Origin: Actinomycetes bacterium
GTDB lineage: Bacteria; Actinomycetota; Thermoleophilia; RBG-16-64-13
Length of the DNA: 12,698 nucleotides
Assembly: GCA_021815245.1 (NCBI GenBank)
Contig: JAKAHF010000010.1
Span: 1 to 12,698, forward strand
Direction of reading: 5' to 3'
Of the stretch, positions 6,026-12,698 are shown piece by piece (the first letter of the stretch is position 1; each line of letters opens with the position of its first letter). The notes beneath the pieces are model-generated. The model worked only from the letters and a program-made list of their open reading frames with translations. It was not told the origin of the DNA and ran no database searches. The translations under genes were made by a program, and so were the position numbers.

Positions 6026-7354
6026 CTAACTTTGCGCGCTGGGCGCTTCTCCTTTGCGCATGCGTCGCATCTGCTCGAGAAAACGCCGCATGCGCGCCTC
6101 GTCACCGTTGTCCGTCGGTTCGTAGAATTCGCGACCCAGCAGACCTTCGGGAAGATACGTCTGGGCGGCATACCCACCGCTATCGTGCGGATATTCGTAT
6201 CCGACCCCATGACCGAGCATACGGGCCCCTCGATACCCCGTGCTCCTGAGGACCACGGGGGGCGCCTGCGCACCGTGCTCCTTGACTTCCGACATCGCTT
6301 TCTCGAGCGCCGCGTACGACGCGTTCGACTTGGGCGCGCAGCTCAGGTAAGTCACTCCATGCGCCAGATTGATGCGGCATTCAGGCAGACCGACGAATTC
6401 GACGGCTCGAGAGACCGCGATGGCTACCTCGAGCGCGCGAGGATCAGCGTTGCCGATATCCTCAGAGGCGAAGATGACCATGCGCCTGGCGACGAACTTG
6501 GGGTCCTCACCTGCGGTCAGCATGACGGCCAGGTAGTAGAGCGCGGCGTCTGGATCCGACCCCCGCATGCTCTTGATGAAGGCCGAGATCACATCGTAGT
6601 GGGCGTCTGCTCCCTTGTCGTACAGAACGAGCTTGCGTTGTGCGGCTTGCTCCACCGTAGCCACGTCGAGAGCGGGTGACGACTTCGCTCGGGCGAGCAC
6701 CAAGGCGCGGTCGAGAATGCCGTAGGCCCGCCGGGCATCACCCAACCCGCTCGCCGCGACGAGCTCGCGCACGTCATCGGAAACGCCGACGTCGACGTCG
6801 GTGAGGGCTCGATCGAGCAACCGGCGGATGTCTTCTTTGGCGAGCGGCATGAACTGATAGAGCTCGCTGCGCGAGATGAGGGCCGGGATGACCTCAAAGT
6901 AGGGATTCTCGGTGGAAGCCCCGATCAGGGTGACGATGCCGTCCTCGACGGCATGGAGCAGGGCGTCCTGCTGCGCCTTCGAGAAGCGGTGCACCTCATC
7001 GATGAAGAGGATGGTGCGCTTACCTGTCTGCGCCCGCCGGTCGCGGGCCCGGTCGATCGCCTTGCGCACTTCGGCCACCCCGGAACTGACGGCCGACAGC
7101 TCTTCGTACGACGACCCCGTCTCTGCCGCCACCAAGCGGGCGACCGTGGTCTTGCCGGTGCCCGGAGGCCCGAAGAAGATCATGGAGCCCAGCGTACCGG
7201 TGGCTATGGCCACCCGGAGCGCAGCTCCGTCTCCCAGAAGATGGTCTTGCCCCACGACGTCGGCCAAGCGACGCGGACGCATGCGCGCGGCGAGAGGGGC
7301 ATTGGCCGATAGGTCGGCCTTCAAGCTGGCACCGAAGAGGTCCTCGTGTTCCAT
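6026..7354 (-). CDS. rarA: replication-associated recombination protein A (RarA/MgsA AAA+ ATPase)
   Basis: This 442-residue protein matches the RarA/MgsA/WRNIP1 family in length and motifs. It has Walker A 'GPPGTGKTT' (62-70), Walker B 'ILFIDE' (115-120), sensor 1 'STEN' (147-150) and a Ser-Arg (161-162) at the expected arginine-finger position. The N-terminal 'PLAARMRPRRLADVVGQDHLL' region is typical. The C-terminal half carries the family tetramerisation domain, with 'GSDPDAALYYLAVML' and 'EDIGNADPRAL'. RarA acts at stalled replication forks with SSB and RecA. The ATG at 7354 has no Shine-Dalgarno, but a TAAAAT box ends 6 bases upstream, suggesting a leaderless transcript. It is divergent from the HNH gene, and the acidic repeat gene follows on the same strand after about 185 bases. 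Identification is secure. Confidence 0.97.
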   Translation of the reverse strand: MEHEDLFGASLKADLSANAPLAARMRPRRLADVVGQDHLLGDGAALRVAIATGTLGSMIFFGPPGTGKTTVARLVAAETGSSYEELSAVSSGVAEVRKAIDRARDRRAQTGKRTILFIDEVHRFSKAQQDALLHAVEDGIVTLIGASTENPYFEVIPALISRSELYQFMPLAKEDIRRLLDRALTDVDVGVSDDVRELVAASGLGDARRAYGILDRALVLARAKSSPALDVATVEQAAQRKLVLYDKGADAHYDVISAFIKSMRGSDPDAALYYLAVMLTAGEDPKFVARRMVIFASEDIGNADPRALEVAIAVSRAVEFVGLPECRINLAHGVTYLSCAPKSNASYAALEKAMSEVKEHGAQAPPVVLRSTGYRGARMLGHGVGYEYPHDSGGYAAQTYLPEGLLGREFYEPTDNGDEARMRRFLEQMRRMRKGEAPSAQS

Positions 7355-7360
7355 GGCAGG

Positions 7361-7366
7361 ATTTTA
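7361..7366 (-). promoter_or_regulatory. -10 box of rarA, positioned for a leaderless mRNA
   Basis: TAAAAT on the minus strand is separated from the rarA ATG by 6 bases, so transcription would begin at or next to the A of the start codon. No ribosome binding site is present in this gap. This is the usual layout of leaderless genes in actinobacteria. No convincing -35 element is visible. Confidence 0.5.
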
Positions 7367-7370
7367 CAGC

Positions 7371-7376
7371 TACAAT
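7371..7376 (+). promoter_or_regulatory. -10 box of the HNH endonuclease gene
   Basis: TACAAT lies 29 bases before the ATG at 7406, giving a leader of about 22 bases that includes a GGGGG ribosome-binding stretch (7395-7399). The -35 position would fall over the rarA start codon (about 7348-7354) and is weak. The box is only 4 bases from the opposing rarA -10 box. Confidence 0.4.
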
Positions 7377-7405
7377 AGGTCAGACTGCCGCACCGGGGGT
7401 TGAGT

Positions 7406-7912
7406 ATGTTCCGTCAGGTGCTCGTACTGAATTCTACGTACGAACCGGTCAACGTGTGTTCGTTGCGCCGGGCTCTCGTTCTGCTGCTCAAGGGCAGAGC
7501 GGTGAGTCTCGAAACATCGGGGCAGCTCATCCACTCCGAGAAGGCCGCCCTGGCGGCGCCCATAGTGATCCGCCTGAACGAATACGCCCGCGTACCCAGG
7601 CCGGAGGGACGGCGCCTGTCACGTAGGGCGATCCTAGCTCGCGACGGTTACCGGTGCCAGTACTGCGGCAGCACCCGCCACCTGACCATCGACCACATGG
7701 TTCCACGTAGCCGAGGAGGCGCCAACTCGTGGGACAACATGATCACGTCGTGCTCGGCCTGCAACGTTCGCAAAGGCGCCAACCTGCTCTCAGAGGTGGG
7801 CATGGCGCCGTCGCGCATGCCCAGACCACCCGCTCCGTGCGACTTCGTGCTCGCGGCCCAGCGGGTGGTGCCCGATGCGTGGCGGCCCTACTTGGAACTG
7901 GCGATAGCGTAG
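7406..7912 (+). CDS. HNH endonuclease family protein (housekeeping type)
   Basis: The 168-residue protein begins 'MFRQVLVLNSTYEPVNVC', the standard opening of a widespread stand-alone bacterial HNH family. The HNH/zinc core lies at residues 84-123: C84 and C87 ('CQYC'), D96-H97 ('TIDHMVPRSRGG'), N111, C116 and C119, and 'CNVRK'. These residues would form the beta-beta-alpha-metal nuclease fold with a structural zinc. The biological substrate of this family is not well established; it is common in chromosomes and is not itself a sign of a mobile element. ATG at 7406 is preferred over TTG at 7400 because GGGGG lies at better spacing and the family starts here. Its last 25 bases overlap the end of accA on the other strand. 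Confidence 0.9.
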   Translation: MFRQVLVLNSTYEPVNVCSLRRALVLLLKGRAVSLETSGQLIHSEKAALAAPIVIRLNEYARVPRPEGRRLSRRAILARDGYRCQYCGSTRHLTIDHMVPRSRGGANSWDNMITSCSACNVRKGANLLSEVGMAPSRMPRPPAPCDFVLAAQRVVPDAWRPYLELAIA

Positions 7913-8715
7913 CGTCCCATCTTCACGTACTTCTCATGCCGTAGATGAAGCCGTTCGACCGGGTCGAGAGGCACGAACTGGTCGAGTGATCGTTCGATAG
8001 CCTCCATGACTCGCGCGGCAGCCAACTGATGGTCGTTCTGGGCGCCACCCTCGGGCTCGTCGATGACCTCGTCGATCAAGCCAAGATCGAAGAGACCCCG
8101 GGCGCCCACACGCAGCGCTGCCGCCGCACGGGGGCCCTCGGTGGACTCGCGCCATACGAGCGCCGCGCAGGCCTCGGGCGAGATGACCGAGTAGATGGAG
8201 TTCTCGAGCATGAGCACCCGGTCGGCCAGGGCCAAAGCCAGCGCGCCGCCCGAGCCACCTTCGCCGAGGATGACCGTAACGGTGGCCACGTTCAGCATCG
8301 CGAAAGTCTCGATACTGCGCGCGATCGCCGCCGCCTGGCCGCCTTCCTCGGCATCCTTGCCGGGATACGCACCGGGCGTGTCGACGAGCGTGACTACCGG
8401 CAGCCCGAACTTCTCGGCTAGGCGCGCGAGGCGCATGCCCTTGCGGTAGCCCTCAGGACTGGTCATGCCGAATCTGTGCTCCTGCCGCTCCTTGAGCGAG
8501 TGCCCCTTCTGGTGCCCGATGAGCATGACCCGATACTTGCCCAGCGTGGCCATGCCGCCGATGACGGCCTTGTCGTCGCCGTGCAGCCGGTCGCCGCTCA
8601 AAGGCAGGAAGTCGGGCAGAGAAGTGTTGATGTAGTCGAAAGTCTGTGGACGGTCCTGATGGCGGGCCAGCAGAACGACCTCCCACGCGGCCTCGGGGGT
8701 CAGACGATCAGCCAA
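7888..8715 (-). CDS. accA: acetyl-CoA carboxylase carboxyltransferase subunit alpha
   Basis: With AccD this subunit transfers CO2 from carboxybiotin to acetyl-CoA to give malonyl-CoA in the cytoplasm. Recognisable segments are 'ARHQDRPQTFDYI', 'IGHQKGHSLKER', 'VDTPGAYPGKDAEEGGQ', 'GEGGSGGALALALADRVLMLE' and 'SVISPEACAALVW'. From the preferred TTG start it has 275 residues, against about 319 in Escherichia coli, because the N-terminal helical extension before the 'ARHxxRP' motif is nearly absent; short forms exist in some Gram-positive bacteria. TTG at 8715 is chosen because GGGAGGTGA (8729-8721) sits just upstream at good spacing. An in-frame GTG at 8724 would overlap that site. The gene overlaps accD by 8 bases and ends inside the convergent HNH gene. 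Confidence 0.95.
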   Translation of the reverse strand: MADRLTPEAAWEVVLLARHQDRPQTFDYINTSLPDFLPLSGDRLHGDDKAVIGGMATLGKYRVMLIGHQKGHSLKERQEHRFGMTSPEGYRKGMRLARLAEKFGLPVVTLVDTPGAYPGKDAEEGGQAAAIARSIETFAMLNVATVTVILGEGGSGGALALALADRVLMLENSIYSVISPEACAALVWRESTEGPRAAAALRVGARGLFDLGLIDEVIDEPEGGAQNDHQLAAARVMEAIERSLDQFVPLDPVERLHLRHEKYVKMGRYAIASSK

Positions 8716-9556
8716 CGTTCTCACCTCCCGTGAGGAGAGTCAGCACGCGGACAACGCGCTCTTTCATCTCCCTGCGGTCGACCACCATGTCCACCTGGCC
8801 ATGACTCAGTTGCGATTCCGACGACCCGAATCCCGGAGGTAGCTTCTCGCGGATGGTCTGCTCGATGATGCGCGGTCCGGCGAAGCTCATCACGGCCCCC
8901 GGCTCGGCGAGGATGACGTCGGCCACCGTCGAGAAGCTCGCGAACACGCCGCCGGTCGTTGGATGCGTGAGGATGGTCAAGTAGGGGAGGCCCGCCTTGC
9001 CGAGATCCTGAACCGACACGACCGTCTTCGCCATCTGCATGAGCGAAAACAGACCCTCCTGCATGCGGGCTCCACCGGAGCCGGCCACAACGATCAGAGG
9101 AGCCTTGGCCTCCAGCGCCGCGCGGGAGAGCCGGTAGAACCGCTCGCCGACCACGGAACCCATCGAACCGCCAAGGAACTTGAAGTCGAGCACTCCGATG
9201 GCCGCCGGTCTACCCGCGATCTTGCAGGTTGCCGCCAGGAAGGCTTCACTCAGACCGGTGCCCCTTTGGGCCTCGGCCATGCGATCGGGATAGGGGCGCA
9301 GGTCGAAGAACTCGAGCGGATCGACCGCGCGAACGTCTTCGCCCACGAAGGTGACCGTGCCCTTGTCGGCGAGCGAGGCGACCCGCTCGTGTGATGGCAT
9401 CGGATAGTGGAACGAGCAGTGAGGGCAGACCCGCAGATGTCTCTCGAGTTCGCCGTCCTGAAGAGCGGCGTTGCAGTTCTTGCACTGCTCGCCCGCGGCC
9501 TGTGGCTCGGGCGACGGCTCTTTGCGGGCAACTTTTATTGTTACGTATTTAGCCAT
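8708..9556 (-). CDS. accD: acetyl-CoA carboxylase carboxyltransferase subunit beta
   Basis: This 282-residue protein is the zinc-ribbon partner of AccA in the carboxyltransferase half of acetyl-CoA carboxylase. A four-Cys zinc finger is visible at C25, C28, C44 and C47 ('CKNC'...'CPHC'). The crotonase-like carboxyltransferase domain follows, with 'PYPDRMAEAQRGTGLSEA', 'DFKFLGGSMGSVVGE', 'SGGARMQEG' and 'HPTTGGVFASF'. The ATG start overlaps the fabF stop in the 8-base string ATGGCTAA, so translation is probably coupled to fabF. The biotin carrier (accB) and biotin carboxylase (accC) are not in the window and must be encoded elsewhere. Confidence 0.97.
   Translation of the reverse strand: MAKYVTIKVARKEPSPEPQAAGEQCKNCNAALQDGELERHLRVCPHCSFHYPMPSHERVASLADKGTVTFVGEDVRAVDPLEFFDLRPYPDRMAEAQRGTGLSEAFLAATCKIAGRPAAIGVLDFKFLGGSMGSVVGERFYRLSRAALEAKAPLIVVAGSGGARMQEGLFSLMQMAKTVVSVQDLGKAGLPYLTILTHPTTGGVFASFSTVADVILAEPGAVMSFAGPRIIEQTIREKLPPGFGSSESQLSHGQVDMVVDRREMKERVVRVLTLLTGGENVG
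8721..8729 (-). promoter_or_regulatory. ribosome binding site that favours the TTG start of accA
   Basis: GGGAGGTGA on the minus strand, inside the end of accD, ends 5 bases before TTG at 8715. The GTG at 8724 lies within this string, so it cannot use it. The site therefore favours the shorter AccA. Confidence 0.65.
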
Positions 9557-10811
9557 GCCACCTGCGCAATACTATTGAGGCGTTATGCCCGCCGAAGCCG
9601 AAGCTGTTGGACACAGCGACGTCCACCTCAGCCTTACGGGCGACATTCGGCACGTAGTCGAGATCGCAGGCCGGGTCGCTCTCTTCCTGGTTGATCGTGG
9701 GAGCGACCATGCCTGCTTCCATGCAGAGCACCGTAGCGGCGGCCTCGAGAGCTCCGGCGGCTCCCAGGCAGTGACCGAACATGCTCTTGTTCGAGCTTAT
9801 CATCACTTTGTAGGCATGATCCCCAAGAGCGTACTTCACGGCATTGGTCTCCATGGCATCGCCAAGAGGAGTCGAGGTGCCGTGAGCGTTGATGTAGTCG
9901 ACATCGGTGGCCTGAAGGCCGGCGTCCTTGAGGGCCTTCTTTATGGCCAGCCCCGCAGGTTCGCCGGTCTCCACCGGCTCGGTGAGATGCGAAGCGTCGC
10001 CCGTCATGCCGTAGCCGACGAACTCGGCGTAGATGTGGGCGCCGCGCGCCAGGGCGTGCTCGAGTTCTTCGAGGACGAGCACTCCGCTGCCCTCGCCGAT
10101 GACGAATCCGTCGCGATTCTTGTCGAACGGCCTGCTCGCCCGCTCCGGATCGTCGTTGCGGCTCGAGAGAGCCCGCAGAGCCGCGAAGGCCGAGAGCCCC
10201 ACATGGTTGGCCGCCGCCTCGGCGCCGCCCGCCAACATCGCGGTCGCCTCGCCTCTGCGTATTATGTTGAACGCGTCACCCAGGGCGTTGGTACCTGCCG
10301 CGCAGGCGGTGCAGGTCGCGTTGACCGGTCCCTGGAGACCCAAGATGATCGACGCGCACGCCGATGCCATGTTGGGGATCATCATCGGAATGAAGAATGG
10401 GCTTACCCGAGTCGGGCCCTTCTCGATCAGCACCGTGATCTGCTCGTAGAACGTGTCGAGACCCCCGACCCCCGAGCCGATGAGGGCTCCGACCGCGAAA
10501 GGATCCTCTTCGACCGAATAGCCCGAGTCTTCAAGGGCGAGCCGCGCGGCGCTCGCGCCGTACTGGGCGTAGCGGTCCATGCGTTTTGTCCACTTCTTGT
10601 CGATGTAGGTCAGCGGATCGAAATCCTTCACATCGGCTGCGATCTTGACGGGGTATTCGGTCGTGTCAAAGCGCTCGACCAGCCTGACGCCCGACTTGCC
10701 GGCGAGGAGGTTCTTGACGAAGAGCTCCTTGCCGATACCGATGGGCGAAACGACGCCGATCCCGGTGACCACCACCCGTTTCAGCTCGATTGTCCTCGGT
10801 GCACCGCTCAT
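9549..10811 (-). CDS. fabF: beta-ketoacyl-ACP synthase II
   Basis: This elongating condensing enzyme (KAS II) joins malonyl-ACP to a growing acyl-ACP in type II fatty acid synthesis. The 420-residue length is normal. The thiolase-fold active site is complete: C170 in 'CTACAAGTNALGDA', H310 in 'NAHGTSTPLGD', K342 and H347 in 'SSNKSMFGHCLGAAG'. These sit exactly 7 positions beyond the Escherichia coli FabF residues C163, H303, K335 and H340. The Gly-rich end 'SNSFGFGGHNAS' is also typical. The ATG is preceded by AAGGAGA at 11 bases. The gene follows fabG after a 21-base gap and overlaps accD by 8 bases. Confidence 0.98.
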   Translation of the reverse strand: MSGAPRTIELKRVVVTGIGVVSPIGIGKELFVKNLLAGKSGVRLVERFDTTEYPVKIAADVKDFDPLTYIDKKWTKRMDRYAQYGASAARLALEDSGYSVEEDPFAVGALIGSGVGGLDTFYEQITVLIEKGPTRVSPFFIPMMIPNMASACASIILGLQGPVNATCTACAAGTNALGDAFNIIRRGEATAMLAGGAEAAANHVGLSAFAALRALSSRNDDPERASRPFDKNRDGFVIGEGSGVLVLEELEHALARGAHIYAEFVGYGMTGDASHLTEPVETGEPAGLAIKKALKDAGLQATDVDYINAHGTSTPLGDAMETNAVKYALGDHAYKVMISSNKSMFGHCLGAAGALEAAATVLCMEAGMVAPTINQEESDPACDLDYVPNVARKAEVDVAVSNSFGFGGHNASIVLRRWHG

Positions 10812-10822
10812 AGCTACCGACT

Positions 10823-10829
10823 TCTCCTT
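10823..10829 (-). promoter_or_regulatory. ribosome binding site for fabF
   Basis: AAGGAGA on the minus strand lies in the 21-base gap between fabG and fabF, 11 bases before the ATG. This is the only junction of the operon with a true gap and a free-standing Shine-Dalgarno. Confidence 0.65.
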
Positions 10830-10832
10830 GTG

Positions 10833-11585
10833 CTAGATACCCAGACCACCGTCGACCGGTAGTACCACTCCGGTTATGTATGAGGCCGAATCACCGGCCA
10901 AGAATGCCACCGCGTCGGCCACCGCGTCGGGACTGCCGATGCTGCCAAGCGGGATCGCGTCGACCAGGGCCTTGCGCGCCGGCTCGGCGAGCGCGGCCGT
11001 CATGTCGGTCTCGATGTACCCGGGAGCGACCGCGTTGATGCGCACGTTCCTCGAGGCGACTTCACGGGCCAGGGATTTCGTGAGACCGATGAGGCCGGCC
11101 TTTGCCGCCGAGTAGTTGACCTGACCGGCGTTGCCACGCCGCCCCACCACGCTCGAGATACTGACGATCGAGCCGCGACGGCGTTTGACCATGCCGCGAA
11201 GCACCGCCTTGCTCATGAGAAAGGCGCCCTTGAGGTTGACCGTGAGCACCGCGTCCCATTCGGCCTCGCTCATGAGCAGCATGAGATTGTCGCGGGTGAT
11301 CCCCGCGTTGTTGATGAGGATATCGACCGGACCCAAGGCCGCTTCGACCTCCGCCACCGCCCTTTTCGCCTCGGCCTCGTCGGCGATGTTGGCTTTGACG
11401 AAGGTGGTCGCGCGCCCGCTCGCCTGCTCCAACTCGCGAGCCGTGTCGGCGCCTGAATCGGCCATGTCGACGATGGCTACTTTCGCGCCCTCGCACGCCA
11501 ACCGCGAGGCGATGGCTTTGCCGATGCCGCGAGCCCCGCCGGTAACAAGCGCCACGCGGTCTTCGAGTGCGCCCTGCCCGCTCAT
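10833..11585 (-). CDS. fabG: 3-oxoacyl-ACP reductase
   Basis: This NADPH-dependent short-chain dehydrogenase reduces 3-oxoacyl-ACP to 3-hydroxyacyl-ACP. The 250-residue chain has the cofactor motif 'TGGARGIG' (15-22), 'NNAG' (92-95) and the catalytic Ser145, Tyr158 and Lys162 ('YSAAK'), each 7 positions beyond the Escherichia coli FabG residues. It ends in the usual 'VLPVDGGLGI'. The frame is open far upstream, through the opposite phase of fabD, but the ATG at 11585 is chosen: it gives the family's normal N-terminus and overlaps the fabD stop as ATGA. Translation is probably coupled to fabD. Confidence 0.97.
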   Translation of the reverse strand: MSGQGALEDRVALVTGGARGIGKAIASRLACEGAKVAIVDMADSGADTARELEQASGRATTFVKANIADEAEAKRAVAEVEAALGPVDILINNAGITRDNLMLLMSEAEWDAVLTVNLKGAFLMSKAVLRGMVKRRRGSIVSISSVVGRRGNAGQVNYSAAKAGLIGLTKSLAREVASRNVRINAVAPGYIETDMTAALAEPARKALVDAIPLGSIGSPDAVADAVAFLAGDSASYITGVVLPVDGGLGI

Positions 11586-12514
11586 TGGGCGGACCCTATC
11601 TGCTCGAGTGCGGCCTGCAACGTCGCGGAGTCGCCCGTCGAAGCCATGGGGAAGGCCTTGTCGATGCGTTTCATAAGTCCGGTCAGCACGTTGCCCGGTC
11701 CGACTTCGAAACCCGACGACGGCGCACCCTGCCCACCCAGGACCTTCTGCATGCTCTGCGTGAACTTCACGGGCGACATGAGCTGGTCGGACAGCACCTT
11801 GGCCATCTCGCCCGGCTCGGGATAGTGGACTTCGGTCGTCGACAGGAATCTGCCTGTGCCCGGCTCGAAGGTGACACCGGCGAGAGCCTTCTGCAGGGCG
11901 ACGGCCGCACCCTCGATGAAGGGCGTGTGGAACGCGCCCGAGACGGGGAGCGGCAGCACCCGCGCGGCTCCGGCTTCCTTGGCCAGGTCGCCGGCTTCTT
12001 TCACCGACTCCACCGACCCAGAGATGACGATCTGGCCGGGCGAGTTGTAGTTGGCCACCCATACCTCGGAGAGCGACGCGCAGATCTCCTCGACCGCGGC
12101 GTCGTCCATGCCGATGATGGCGGCCATCGTGCCGCCTCTTTGCTCACCGCAGGCCTGCATGCCTCGACCGCGCACGTCGACGACGCGGAGCGCGTCGGCG
12201 AACGACATGCGCCCACTCGCCACGAGCGCGGAGTACTCGCCCAGAGAATGGCCGGCCGCGACGGTGAATGTGGCGCCTTTCTCTTCGAGGACCTTCCACG
12301 CCGCCACGCTGCACGTGAGGATGGTGAGCTGTGTGCGGTCGGTGCGGGTGAGTTCCTCCATCGTGCCGCGCAGGCACAGCTCGCCGACATCCCAGCCGAG
12401 CACGTCGCCGGCTTCGGAGAAGACATCCCTCGCGACGGGGAAGTCCCAGAGATACTCGGCCATGCCGGGCTTCTGGCTTCCCTGTCCGGGGAACAAGATC
12501 AGGACTCCGCTCAT
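11582..12514 (-). CDS. fabD: malonyl-CoA:ACP transacylase
   Basis: FabD moves the malonyl group from CoA to acyl carrier protein, using the product of the AccD-AccA carboxyltransferase encoded two genes downstream of fabG. The 310-residue protein has 'LFPGQGSQ' (7-14), the nucleophile Ser90 in 'GHSLGEYSAL', Arg115 in 'VDVRGRGMQ' and the catalytic His196 in 'SGAFHTP'. The ATG at 12514 is preferred over an in-frame start 45 bases upstream because GGGAG lies 8 bases before it and the protein then begins as the family does ('MSGVLILFPGQGSQ'). The longer form would run into the coding end of fabH. One base separates it from the fabH stop. Confidence 0.97.
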   Translation of the reverse strand: MSGVLILFPGQGSQKPGMAEYLWDFPVARDVFSEAGDVLGWDVGELCLRGTMEELTRTDRTQLTILTCSVAAWKVLEEKGATFTVAAGHSLGEYSALVASGRMSFADALRVVDVRGRGMQACGEQRGGTMAAIIGMDDAAVEEICASLSEVWVANYNSPGQIVISGSVESVKEAGDLAKEAGAARVLPLPVSGAFHTPFIEGAAVALQKALAGVTFEPGTGRFLSTTEVHYPEPGEMAKVLSDQLMSPVKFTQSMQKVLGGQGAPSSGFEVGPGNVLTGLMKRIDKAFPMASTGDSATLQAALEQIGSAQ

Positions 12515-12515
12515 A

Positions 12516-12698
12516 TCATTCACTCCCGACGTTCGAGTGGCCGTGCGCCGCGGCGGCACCGCCCCATTCCATGAGACACGCCCCCCACGTCAATCCCGCG
12601 CCGAAGCCCATGAGGAGCACCAGATCGCCCTCATTGAGGCGTCCCTCGGCGCGCGCCTCGGTAAGGCACAGTGGGATCGACGCGCACGACGTGTTGCC
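12516..12698 (-). CDS. fabH: beta-ketoacyl-ACP synthase III, C-terminal part
   Basis: The frame enters from the right edge and gives the last 60 residues before TGA. '[12 protein letters not shown]' contains the Asn of the Cys-His-Asn active-site triad, and '[17 protein letters not shown]' is the typical end of the KAS III fold. FabH starts fatty acid synthesis by condensing an acyl-CoA primer with malonyl-ACP. About 14 extra residues follow the usual end, rich in Ala and His. The stop lies one base before the fabD start, so it heads the visible part of the operon. The catalytic Cys and the start lie outside the window. Confidence 0.93.
   Translation of the reverse strand, partial: GNTSCASIPLCLTEARAEGRLNEGDLVLLMGFGAGLTWGACLMEWGGAAAAHGHSNVGSE

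Noticed and set aside
7406..7912. HNH gene as part of a homing or mobile element or a defence system
   Set aside because: It belongs to a common stand-alone chromosomal HNH family. No intron, intein, terminal repeats, methyltransferase or other defence gene lies next to it.
9585..10862. 425-codon plus-strand frame opposite fabF
   Set aside because: fabF on the minus strand has all catalytic residues in register. The opposite frame shows no domain.
11586..12062. N-terminal extension of fabG giving a 409-residue protein
   Set aside because: The extension is fabD read in another phase. The ATGA overlap at 11582-11585 and the family's normal N-terminus set the start.
11567..12574. 335-codon plus-strand frame opposite fabD
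   Set aside because: An Arg/His/Gly-rich shadow with no motif. fabD on the minus strand is unambiguous.

Overview
The window is GC-rich bacterial DNA with tightly packed genes, GTG and TTG starts, short gene overlaps and no gene-free stretch longer than 300 bases. An LprG-type lipoprotein next to a P55-type exporter, a separate accD-accA pair inside a type II fatty-acid operon, and an apparently leaderless rarA together suggest Actinomycetota, perhaps a deep-branching lineage such as Coriobacteriia or a relative. This placement is an inference from gene content. No rRNA or marker phylogeny is available. I see no tRNA, rRNA, CRISPR array, insertion sequence or phage gene.

Left part (1-3131, plus strand). 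The tail of an LppX/LprAFG-family lipoprotein is followed after 32 bases by a 14-helix MFS transporter whose N-terminal half resembles mycobacterial P55 (Rv1410). This is the lprG-p55 arrangement, which in mycobacteria moves triacylglycerides and related lipids out of the inner membrane. About 100 bases further on is a YhaM-like OB-fold plus HD-domain 3'-5' exoribonuclease. A weak hairpin cluster separates it from the convergent gene that follows.

Middle (3198-7912). A minus-strand gene encodes an unrecognised 880-residue protein. It has a short glycine-zipper hydrophobic N-terminus, a very long Pro/Glu/Val/Ala-rich body with no Lys or Arg over about 480 residues, evenly spaced Trp repeats, and two copies of a basic helical motif. 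It is the most unusual item here. Upstream of it, also on the minus strand, is rarA (replication-associated recombination AAA+ ATPase), with a -10 box placed as in leaderless genes. Divergent from rarA is a small housekeeping-type HNH endonuclease, and the two promoter regions appear to overlap.

Right part (7888-12698, minus strand). The operon reads fabH (partial)-fabD-fabG-fabF-accD-accA. The malonyl-CoA-forming carboxyltransferase (AccD, AccA), the malonyl transferase (FabD), the condensing enzymes (FabH, FabF) and the ketoreductase (FabG) would be made together. Junctions are a 1-nt gap, a 4-nt overlap, a 21-nt gap and two 8-nt overlaps. The acyl carrier protein gene, often found between fabG and fabF, is absent. 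accA converges on the HNH gene with a 25-bp overlap of coding sequence.
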